Shown here: positions 46,300 through 54,980 of the stretch, one piece after another
How positions within the stretch are numbered: the first letter of the stretch is position 1
Layout: the number at the start of each line of letters is the position of its first letter
Source: Campylobacter sp. RM5004
GTDB taxonomy: Bacteria; Campylobacterota; Campylobacteria; Campylobacterales; Campylobacteraceae
Assembly (NCBI RefSeq): GCF_022369455.1
Contig: NZ_CP059599.1
Coordinates: forward strand, 1,330,409-1,394,408
Direction of reading: 5' to 3'
Length of the DNA: 64,000 nucleotides
Translations under genes and position numbers: made by a program
The notes under the pieces: model-generated
What the model saw: the letters and a program-made list of their open reading frames with translations, nothing else
Told to the model about the DNA's origin: nothing
Database searches by the model: none

Positions 46300-46887
46300 A
46301 TGAAAAATGTTTTACTGATTAATGGTTCTATGCCTTATCTTTTCTCAAAAGGCGAGCTAAACGCTAGCTTGCAAGAAGTTGCTTTTAAGACTTTAAGCAA
46401 AAACGGCTTTAATGTAGAACAAACCACTATAAATCAAGGCTATGATGAAGCAACTGAGGTAGAAAAGTTTTTAAAAGCTGATATCATCATCTATCAAATT
46501 CCTTGCTTTTATATGAATGCACCTTGGATTTTTTGGGAATATCTAGCCAAAGTTTATACAGCTGGTAAAGGAAAACTTTGGGAAAATGATGGCAGAAGTA
46601 GAAGTGACCCTAGCAAAAAATACGGCTCAGGTGGGCTTAGCCAAGGTAAAAAATATATGATTTCTTGGACCTTTAACGCTCCAAAGGTTGCATTTTTTGA
46701 AGAAGGGCAATTTTTTAGTGATGTTGGAGTTGATGGGCTAAGCGTAAGTCTTCATAAAGCAAACCAATCAGCCGGAATGAGTGCGCTTAAAACCTTTGCT
46801 TGTTATAACGTTCATAAGGGTGAAGATACGCAAAAATATCTAAAAGAATACGAAAATCACATACTAAATGAAATAGTAAATTCTTAA
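46300..46887 (+). CDS. mdaB: NADPH:quinone reductase of the MdaB family
   Basis: Flavodoxin-fold FAD-dependent quinone reductase protecting against oxidative and electrophile stress. The 195 aa match MdaB closely: LLINGSMPYLFSKGELN, ADIIIYQIPCFYMNAPWIFW near 65, DGRSRSDPSKKYGSGGL near 100 and HKANQSAGMSAL near 160. An AAGGAGG site precedes the ATG. HxlR-quinone reductase divergons are common in bacteria. Confidence 0.92.
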   Translation: MKNVLLINGSMPYLFSKGELNASLQEVAFKTLSKNGFNVEQTTINQGYDEATEVEKFLKADIIIYQIPCFYMNAPWIFWEYLAKVYTAGKGKLWENDGRSRSDPSKKYGSGGLSQGKKYMISWTFNAPKVAFFEEGQFFSDVGVDGLSVSLHKANQSAGMSALKTFACYNVHKGEDTQKYLKEYENHILNEIVNS

Positions 46888-46892
46888 AAATA

Positions 46893-46912
46893 CACGGAAT
46901 ATTTATTCCGTG
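46893..46912 (+). terminator. Hairpin after mdaB
   Basis: CACGGAAT and ATTCCGTG form an 8-bp perfect stem with a four-base loop, five bases after the mdaB stop; the T-run is weak. Confidence 0.5.
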
Positions 46913-46997
46913 CTAAATCTTTGTAATATTTAGGTATTTAAAAATACTAAATTTTAATATATAGACATTTTAAAGCTATATATAAAAACTTTTAATT

Positions 46998-47357
46998 TTA
47001 TTCAATCACACCATCTGTAAATGTATATTGAGTTAAAGAATTTTCCTTAGCTTGAATACAGATATAATTTAAATCACTTTTAGCAAAAATCTGCCTTCTA
47101 ACACTAGGAGCAACTCTAATTATATCGCCTTTTTTAATTGAAATTAGTTCATTATCTAACTTTATTTCCCCATTTCCATTTAATATAATATATATTTCTT
47201 CATTGCTTTTATGATAATGTATAAAAGGCACATTTGTATTTGCCAAAAGTGTGTTAATACTTATCTCACAAGAAGTAAATTCAAGCTTATCTTTTAAATC
47301 AACTCTGCTAATACTTGAAAACTCACCTAAACTCTCAATGCTAAAATTTTTGTTCAT
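46998..47357 (-). CDS. Cupin-domain protein
   Basis: A single-domain cupin of 119 aa. The metal-type motif is seen as NVPFIHYHKSNEEIYIILNGNGE near residue 47 and GDIIRVAPSVRRQIFA near 77. Substrate unknown. AAAAGGAG precedes the ATG. It lies 45 bp after the MarR gene on the same strand and is probably its co-transcribed target. Confidence 0.8.
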   Translation of the reverse strand: MNKNFSIESLGEFSSISRVDLKDKLEFTSCEISINTLLANTNVPFIHYHKSNEEIYIILNGNGEIKLDNELISIKKGDIIRVAPSVRRQIFAKSDLNYICIQAKENSLTQYTFTDGVIE

Positions 47358-47402
47358 TTTATCTCCTTTTAGTTTGATAACGAACTATTTTATATTAAAA
47401 AG

Positions 47403-47825
47403 TTAATCTTTTATATTTTTTAGCATTTTTTCTAATAATTCTTCTATTAATAAAGCTTCAGCTTTTGAAAAATCTTTTAATAATTTAGAAAAAACTATAT
47501 TAGAAACTTCTTCAAAAATTACTCTTAAATCCAAAGCTTTTTTGGTAGCTTTAATTAAATACATTCTACTATCTTCTTCACTTTGTCTTTTTATAACATA
47601 ACCATTTAGCTCTAATTTATCAATTAATGAACTTACAGTGGCTTTGCTTCTATGGATTTGTTGAGCAATTTGAACCATACAATACTCATTTTCATCAAAA
47701 AGCATATTTAAAATATCAGCATGCGAAAATGACAAATCAAACTCGGCTCTTTTGTTAAGCTCATTTAAAATCATTTCATTTGCAAGTTCTTTTATCCTAC
47801 CCATTAAAAATAAGCTTGAGTTCAT
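47403..47825 (-). CDS. MarR-family transcriptional regulator
   Basis: The 140-aa winged-helix regulator shows QIAQQIHRSKATVSSLIDKLELNGYV near 57 and RQSEEDSRMYLIKAT near 90, the DNA-binding and wing segments of MarR. Likely represses the MarR-cupin unit and perhaps the adjacent membrane-protein gene. Confidence 0.87.
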   Translation of the reverse strand: MNSSLFLMGRIKELANEMILNELNKRAEFDLSFSHADILNMLFDENEYCMVQIAQQIHRSKATVSSLIDKLELNGYVIKRQSEEDSRMYLIKATKKALDLRVIFEEVSNIVFSKLLKDFSKAEALLIEELLEKMLKNIKD

Positions 47826-47867
47826 AGTTTGTCCTTATAAGTTTTTTTGATTATATAAAAATATTTA

Positions 47868-47889
47868 AATTCCTAATTCAAATTCCTAA
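47868..47889. repeat. Dispersed repeat unit
   Basis: AAATTCCTAATTCAAATTCC, single forward unit upstream of the membrane-protein gene. Confidence 0.5.
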
Positions 47890-47905
47890 AAAATAAACGA
47901 CTTTT

Positions 47906-48868
47906 TTGCTAAATTATAAAAAAGGAGTTAAAATATCTTTTATTAGAAAAATAAAAATTTGTTTTATAAGAAAGACTAGAAATAGTTTGGAAAATTATTC
48001 TTTACAGATGAAAAGGTTTTTAATAAACTATTCTAAGCTTTTAAAAATTGCTAATTTATTTACAAAAACTATGAGATTTTCGCTAGTTTTGATTACCTTA
48101 GTTTCTGTTATTGCTTATACTAAATATTATTTATTTGAAGTTGGGTATTTGCCTAGATTTGATTTTAATTTACTTCTTACTTTTGGTTATGTATGTTTTA
48201 TATATTCTATTTTTATAGGAATAATTCCTTATATTATGATAGAATTTGTAGTTTTACTTGCGTGTAAAACAAAAACAAAAAAAGCTAATGATTTAACTTC
48301 AAAAATTATTAATTTTTTATATGAAAAAGTATTTTTGATAATCGCAATTTCTGTTATTATCGTGATTGAATTAGTATTTTTAAGCCTTGTTCAAGTCTAT
48401 CAAACAACAAATTACGATAATATTTCCCTACCTACTCTAAATAGTTGTTTAAATGTTATGATGAGTATTTTTATAGTTCTTTGTGTGTTTGCATATCTTT
48501 TCAAAAGATTTAGTTTGCTTATCAAAATTATTTGGATAATTTGCTCTATTTGGTATTTTTTTAGCCTTGATATAAAAGTGGTGAAATTAGCAAATATAGG
48601 TGGCTTTAGAACTGATATGGTGATTAGTAAAAATAGTCTTTATATGAGTTATTTTGTAAATTATAAAAAGCTTGATATTAGGCTTTGTGATGAACTAAAA
48701 GGTGAGAGAAATATTTGCAAATTAATTGATGGAAATTATGTTTTAAAAGATGTTTTGATACTATCAAGTTTAAGCGATACTGTGTATATAGAAATGGATT
48801 TAAACGATAATAAAAGTCAAAAACTAGACTTTAAACAAAGCGAGATAGAAATAATAAATAAATTATAA
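47906..48868 (+). CDS. Hypothetical polytopic membrane protein
   Basis: Not recognised. The 320 aa (from a TTG) have four to six hydrophobic segments between about residues 50 and 230 and a soluble C-terminal end (about 235-320). The start is uncertain: a strong AAAGGAG (about 47921-47927) lies inside the frame and is followed five bases later by ATA rather than ATG, so initiation may be at a non-standard codon, at the TTG, or at an internal ATG (residue 35). Lies between the MarR gene and the restriction locus. Confidence 0.5.
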   Translation: MLNYKKGVKISFIRKIKICFIRKTRNSLENYSLQMKRFLINYSKLLKIANLFTKTMRFSLVLITLVSVIAYTKYYLFEVGYLPRFDFNLLLTFGYVCFIYSIFIGIIPYIMIEFVVLLACKTKTKKANDLTSKIINFLYEKVFLIIAISVIIVIELVFLSLVQVYQTTNYDNISLPTLNSCLNVMMSIFIVLCVFAYLFKRFSLLIKIIWIICSIWYFFSLDIKVVKLANIGGFRTDMVISKNSLYMSYFVNYKKLDIRLCDELKGERNICKLIDGNYVLKDVLILSSLSDTVYIEMDLNDNKSQKLDFKQSEIEIINKL

Positions 48869-48892
48869 AAAGAATTTGAAATAGGAAATTAA
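48869..48892. repeat. Dispersed repeat unit
   Basis: AAAGAATTTGAAATAGGAAA, a single reverse unit before the mcrB remnant. Confidence 0.5.
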
Positions 48893-48961
48893 ACTACTTA
48901 TAAATATTAATTTATTATATAAATATAAACTATATTTAATAAATAAAATATCGGAGAGAAA

Positions 48962-50283
48962 ATGGCGAATATAAAAGATGAATTTATAAATTGGTGTTCT
49001 AGTCAACCAAATAATTTAAAAAATGGATATAAAAACTCTACTGTAACAATGCACTATATTCCAAGATTATTAAAAATGTATAATCAAAAAACAAAAAAAA
49101 AGATGGTAAAGATATTTTTAATGTTGATAAAAATAATGTAAATGACATAATATCTATATTAAATAGTATTGATATAGATTTTCTAACAAACCTAAAAAAA
49201 AGATAATGGAGATTTTGCAGGATATAAAACTTGTAGAGATTTATATGCTCATTTTTTAATTTGGTATTTTAAACTAGGCGAAAATAAATGGAAAAATTTT
49301 TCTAACTTATCCACAATTAAATCTAATCAATTTTATGATATAAATTTCAATAATTCAAAATATAAAAATACTAATAATAAAAATAGTGCTGAAGACGAAA
49401 AATATAATAGAAAAATACTTAAATCTAATAATCATCCATATCAACTCATATTCTACGGAGCACCTGGGACAGGAAAAAGCAGTAAGTTAAATAAAAAAGC
49501 TGAAGTATTTGACAGTAATATTAAACGAGTTACTTTTCACCCCAGTCTTACTTATGGGGCTTTTGTAGGTTCATTTAAACCATACAGCAAAAATGGAAAA
49601 ATCACTTATAATACATTGCAGGAGTTTTTATAAGACATCTTGTAAAAGCATTAAAAAACGAAAATGAAAATTATTTGCTAATCATAGAAGAAATAAACAG
49701 AGCTAACACAGCCGCAGTTTTTGGTGATATGTTTCAACTGCTTGATAGAGATGAAAACGGAGAGAGCGAGTATAAAATATCTATAAGTGATGAGTTAAAA
49801 GAGCATTTAGATAAAGAATCGGTGAAGAATTTAAAAAATAACAAATTATATTTACCAAGTAATTTTTATATTTGGGCTACTATGAATAATGCTGACCAAG
49901 GTGTAATGCCACTTGATACAGCGTTTAAGCGTAGGTGGGATTTTGAATATATGCCGCTTGATTTAACGAAAGAAGATGAAGAGCAATTACAAGGCTTAAA
50001 ACTAGAATGGAATAAGCTAAGAAAAAATATAAATAAAAAATTATTAAGCTTAGGTATAAATGAAGATAAATTGCTTGGATTTTACTTTCTAAATAGTAAA
50101 GCTTTAGAAAATGAAGATAATTATCTAAAAGCTTTACAAAATAAAGTATTAATGTATTTATACGAAGATGTTTTAAGACATTGTAGAGCTAAGGTTTTTG
50201 GAGAAAAAACTTTTGCACAAATAGAAGATATTAGAAATATATTCCTAAACCAGCAAGAGCAAAATCAAGATGAAAATACGTAA
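48962..50283 (+). pseudogene. mcrB: McrB/LlaJI-like restriction GTPase, broken by three frameshifts
   Basis: Read across frames, this is an McrB-type AAA+ NTPase with an N-terminal region, Walker A (YGAPGTGKSS, about 49454) and Walker B (LLIIEEINRAN, about 49675) with a following DMFQLLDRDE. An ATG with GGAGA begins at 48962. Three single-base changes break it: an A9 tract at 49093-49101 (A10 or A7 would restore the frame), an A8 tract at 49194-49201 (A7 would restore it) and a lost base near 49615. The last segment (from about 49640) is open to 50283 and overlaps mcrC. Homopolymer tracts allow phase variation or sequencing error as alternatives for two of them. Confidence 0.8.
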
Positions 50284-51406
50284 GTATATAGAGCTAAAAG
50301 ATGAATTAGATGATGATTTAGCTAAGTATTGTAGTGAGTTTGTAAGCTATAAAAATAATATTGCTAGATTTAATTTCGTAGGGCTTTTGGCTAAAGATAA
50401 TGAATATTTTTTTATCTATCCAAAATATACAAAAAATGCGAACATAGATAGTAATCATGATGATTTTTTAGAAGTTTTAAACGTTATTGAAAAGTATCAT
50501 AAAAATAACCTAATGGCAAATAATGTTGAAGATGTTGAAGATGTAAATCCTTTAAATATCGCTATTTTAATCATCAAAGATTTTTATGAAAACGGCATTT
50601 ATACAAATACTAAAGACAGCTTTAGTTTAAATGATGATAATGAGATTTGTTGGGAAAAAACCATTGATGAGTTAGAAACTTTTATAGTTGATGATACGCC
50701 TTTTTACTTAGACTATTATACACACACCAAAATAGAGTTTGATAGCTTTATAAATGAACTTCACAAGGCTATTTTAGATGACATTTTTACTAAATATGCT
50801 GATATTTTGAAGGTTTTACAAATTAACATAAGCAATGTAGATGGCATAAGTCTTGATAGTTTTGAAGAAATTGATTATCTAATCCAAAAACTAGAGAATG
50901 AACTAAAAGTGCAGTTTGTAACAGCTAAAAGGTATACACTAAAGCTACTTATAGGCTATCTAAAAAGCTTAAAAACTAGCACTTTAAATACTGATTATTT
51001 AGGGACAAAATATTTTCATAATATTTGGGAAGATGTTTGTAGAATATATCTAAAAGGACGAAAAAGTTCAATTGCACAAAAACCTGAATGGATTATAAAA
51101 GATATGAAAATTATAAAAGACACATTAGAACCTGACATTTTAGTAGGTGATGCAAGTGGCTTAGAGATTTATGATGCAAAATATTATGATTTAGAAAAAA
51201 ACACTCCAAGTGCAAACGATATAATAAAACAAATCACATATAAAAAAGCTTATGAGCTAAAAGGATATAAAGTAGTTTTAAATGCTTTTGTATTTCCAAA
51301 TCTTGATTGTCTTAGTTTTGAAATAGTTGGAGAAGTAAGATTTTTAAATAATAGTGTAACTATAAGTTATTTAAATCCTAAACTAGCCTATAAAAAATAT
51401 TTATAA
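50270..51406 (+). CDS. mcrC: McrC/LlaJI-like restriction endonuclease subunit
   Basis: The 378 aa contain a PD-(D/E)xK-like core LEPDILVGDASGLEIYDAKYYD near residue 285-305 (PD and DAK), matching the McrC/LlaJI family. In McrBC systems McrC is the nuclease and needs McrB for translocation. It overlaps the end of the broken mcrB by 14 bases and is itself intact. Without McrB it is probably inactive. It ends facing the 16S unit (convergent). Confidence 0.75.
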   Translation: MKIRKYIELKDELDDDLAKYCSEFVSYKNNIARFNFVGLLAKDNEYFFIYPKYTKNANIDSNHDDFLEVLNVIEKYHKNNLMANNVEDVEDVNPLNIAILIIKDFYENGIYTNTKDSFSLNDDNEICWEKTIDELETFIVDDTPFYLDYYTHTKIEFDSFINELHKAILDDIFTKYADILKVLQINISNVDGISLDSFEEIDYLIQKLENELKVQFVTAKRYTLKLLIGYLKSLKTSTLNTDYLGTKYFHNIWEDVCRIYLKGRKSSIAQKPEWIIKDMKIIKDTLEPDILVGDASGLEIYDAKYYDLEKNTPSANDIIKQITYKKAYELKGYKVVLNAFVFPNLDCLSFEIVGEVRFLNNSVTISYLNPKLAYKKYL

Positions 51407-51756
51407 TATTCACTGCCATCTCTTTTTCCACCAACTAAACCCACTATCTCTTAACCCCAAATACTCCATAAACATTCAACATTTAAAAACACTAAGATAA
51501 TAAACCTACCCTTACCCACTTAAACATAAAAGCACATAAATTAATCCTAACTAATCTACCTAATTTAATTCCTTTTACATACTTAATCAAGCTTTAAGCT
51601 AATACAGCTTAATAAAAGAACTAATTAACCATAAAAATACTTTTTGAGTAAATTAGAAGGTTAAAAAATAAACTAAAAATACTAAATAAATAAAAATAAT
51701 GCAAAAAATAAAACTTAAACAATAAAAAACAAAGATTAAAAACATAAGGGAGTAAA
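51407..51756. other. Gap after tRNA-Ile where 23S would be expected
   Basis: 350 bp without a recognised gene. No 23S 5' end is seen. The minus strand (rRNA transcript sense) carries a 21-codon ORF at 51410-51475, MFMEYLGLRDSGFSWWKKRW plus Q, the only notable feature; its meaning is unknown. The remainder is AT-rich. Confidence 0.6.
51410..51475 (-). other. Unassigned 21-codon ORF near mcrC
   Basis: ATG TTT ATG ... CAG TGA on the minus strand with a tryptophan- and arginine-rich C-terminus (WWKKRW). No ribosome site is obvious. It may be a remnant of another gene; no function assigned. Confidence 0.2.
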
Positions 51757-51833
51757 TGGTGGGCCTAACAAGACTTGAACTTGTGACCTCACCCTTATCA
51801 GGGGTGCACTCTAACCAGCTGAGCTATAGGCCC
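51757..51833 (-). tRNA. tRNA-Ile (anticodon GAU), with encoded CCA
   Basis: Acceptor stem GGGCCTA/TAGGCCC, anticodon loop CTGATAAG with GAT in the anticodon position, T-loop GTTCAAGTC and terminal CCA are all visible on the minus strand. It follows 16S after 121 bp; the usual tRNA-Ala is absent from that spacer. Confidence 0.95.
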
Positions 51834-51874
51834 TTAAGAAGTAGAATTATTGTTATATATTATTTCATTTCAAC

Positions 51875-51892
51875 CTTTGATATCCAAACAAG
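51875..51892 (-). promoter_or_regulatory. 3' arm of the 16S processing stem
   Basis: In the transcript this arm (CTTGTTTGGATATCAAAG) pairs with the leader arm at 53573-53590 through 18 bp with one G-U pair, the expected RNase III stem around 16S. Confidence 0.75.
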
Positions 51893-51954
51893 CTCTCAAG
51901 AGCTAGTTAATTATTATCTACTCTTTAGTGTGAGTTAAAGAGTGTGTACTCTAG

Positions 51955-53464
<1,510 letters not shown>

Positions 53465-53572
53465 TAAATGATTACTTTTTAATTTTAAAAAATTAAAAAA
53501 TAAATAAAATAATGAAGTGAATGATTTAAAACTTAATATAAATATTTAAAAGTTTTAAATGGCTCTTGATCA

Positions 53573-53590
53573 CTTGTTTAGATATCAAAG
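53573..53590 (-). promoter_or_regulatory. 5' arm of the 16S processing stem
   Basis: Leader arm CTTTGATATCTAAACAAG complementary to the arm at 51875-51892. Confidence 0.75.
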
Positions 53591-53678
53591 ATTGACGTTG
53601 AAATAATTGATATATTTAAAATTAACAATAAAACTATTTAAAAATAACGATTTGCTAAATTGCAAATTAAAAGCTCGT

Positions 53679-53684
53679 ATTATA
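53679..53684 (-). promoter_or_regulatory. -10 element of the rRNA promoter
   Basis: TATAAT on the minus strand about 215 bp before 16S, followed by ACGAGC; the -35 region is weak. Transcription would start near 53672 and include the processing arm. Confidence 0.55.
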
Positions 53685-53739
53685 TGTTATTAACCTTAAA
53701 GATTACTTAAAGTATAAAAAATATTTTATAAAGTTTGGA

Positions 53740-53823
53740 AGAATTTGAAATAGGAATTTGAATTGTTTGGAATGTTTAAATTCCTAATTCAAATTCTTTG
53801 GTGGAATTTGAAATAGGAATTAG
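53740..53823. repeat. Dispersed repeat cluster between the rRNA promoter and hipO
   Basis: AAGAATTTGAAATAGGAATT, TTCCTAATTCAAATTCT and GAATTTGAAATAGGAATT: three units, the last two an inverted pair with a short core. Confidence 0.75.
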
Positions 53824-53828
53824 CAATT

Positions 53829-54980
53829 TTATTTAAGATATTTTAGACAAAGTCCTGAGTAAAACGCTGCAGCATTTACTAAAGTATCATCATCATAAAT
53901 ATATCTTGGATCATGTAAATAATATTCATTCTTATTTAGTATGAAAGCATAAGCACCTTTGCATTCTTCAAGCATAAAAGAAAAATCCTCACTACCCATT
54001 AAAGGCTCATGATTATCATCACAATTTTGCTCTCCAAACAATTCACATGCTACACCAAAGGCTAATTTTTGTGCCTCATCATCATTTATTGTAGCAGCTC
54101 CTATTTGAATAAATTCAAGCTCAATTTTTACTTTAAATAAAATCTCGCAAGATTTAGCTATATTTTCTAATTGATTTATGATGATTGTTCTATCTTCACT
54201 ATTAAAAGTTCTAATATTAGCTAATAATAAAGCCTTATCTTGCAATATATTAAAACTCGTTTCATTTCCACTTAGAGCTGCTCCAAATGTAATTACAGCT
54301 GAGTTTTTTGCAGCTATATTTCTAGCCGTTATTAAACTTGCTTGAGTTATAAAATGAGCCATTGCACCCATTACATCACTAGCCTTTTCAGGCGCACTTC
54401 CATGCCCACCAATTCCACTAATATTTACCCTAAGCGCATCAGCTCCTGCCATCATAGCTCCACGCTTTAAGCAAAATAATTTATTAGTTTTGCTTGGGAT
54501 ATTGTGATAGCCAAATACATAATCACTTGGAAATTTTCTAAATAAGCCATCTTCAAGCATAGCTTTAGCACCACCCCTGCCTTCTTCTGCAGGCTGAAAA
54601 ATAAAATTAATTGTCCCATCAAAATCACTTTCGCTTAAATATTTTGCAGCAAGCAACAAGCTAGCAGTATGCCCATCATGCCCACACGCATGCATTATGC
54701 CTTCATTTTTAGAAGCATAACTTACTCCACTAGCTTCATTTATTACAAGTGCATCCATATCAGCTCTTAAGGCTATGCTTTTATTTGAATTTCCTTTTTT
54801 TAAAACCCCAACAACTCCAGTAACACCTATATTCTCATGCACCTCAATGCCAAACTCTTTTAATTTATTAGCAACTAATTTTGCTGTTTTAAACTCTTTT
54901 AATCCAAGCTCAGGATTTTCGTGTATGCACTTTCTAATTTCTATAAATTCAGGTGCTAATTTTTTAATACTTTCAATCAT
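53829..54980 (-). CDS. hipO: Hippurate hydrolase / M20 amidohydrolase (HipO-like)
   Basis: M20D metallopeptidase that hydrolyses N-acyl amino acids; C. jejuni HipO, 383 aa, cleaves hippurate. From the ATG at 54978-54980 this protein is also 383 aa. It shows HENPELGLKEFKTAKLVANK, RADMDAL near 75, MHACGHDGHTASLLLAAKYL near 98, PAEEGRGGAKAMLEDG near 135, GGHGSAPEKASD near 190 and the late HEPLMGSEDFSF. I preferred the ATG over a TTG one codon upstream because AAAGGAG is well spaced. Overlaps uvrA by one base. Substrate is inferred. Confidence 0.88.
   Translation of the reverse strand: MIESIKKLAPEFIEIRKCIHENPELGLKEFKTAKLVANKLKEFGIEVHENIGVTGVVGVLKKGNSNKSIALRADMDALVINEASGVSYASKNEGIMHACGHDGHTASLLLAAKYLSESDFDGTINFIFQPAEEGRGGAKAMLEDGLFRKFPSDYVFGYHNIPSKTNKLFCLKRGAMMAGADALRVNISGIGGHGSAPEKASDVMGAMAHFITQASLITARNIAAKNSAVITFGAALSGNETSFNILQDKALLLANIRTFNSEDRTIIINQLENIAKSCEILFKVKIELEFIQIGAATINDDEAQKLAFGVACELFGEQNCDDNHEPLMGSEDFSFMLEECKGAYAFILNKNEYYLHDPRYIYDDDTLVNAAAFYSGLCLKYLK

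Larger units (their letters stand above)
53466..53828. other. rRNA leader/promoter region and repeats between 16S and hipO
   Basis: Contains the leader processing arm (53573-53590), a TATAAT on the minus strand (53679-53684) and repeat units (53740-53823). No gene seen. Confidence 0.7.
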
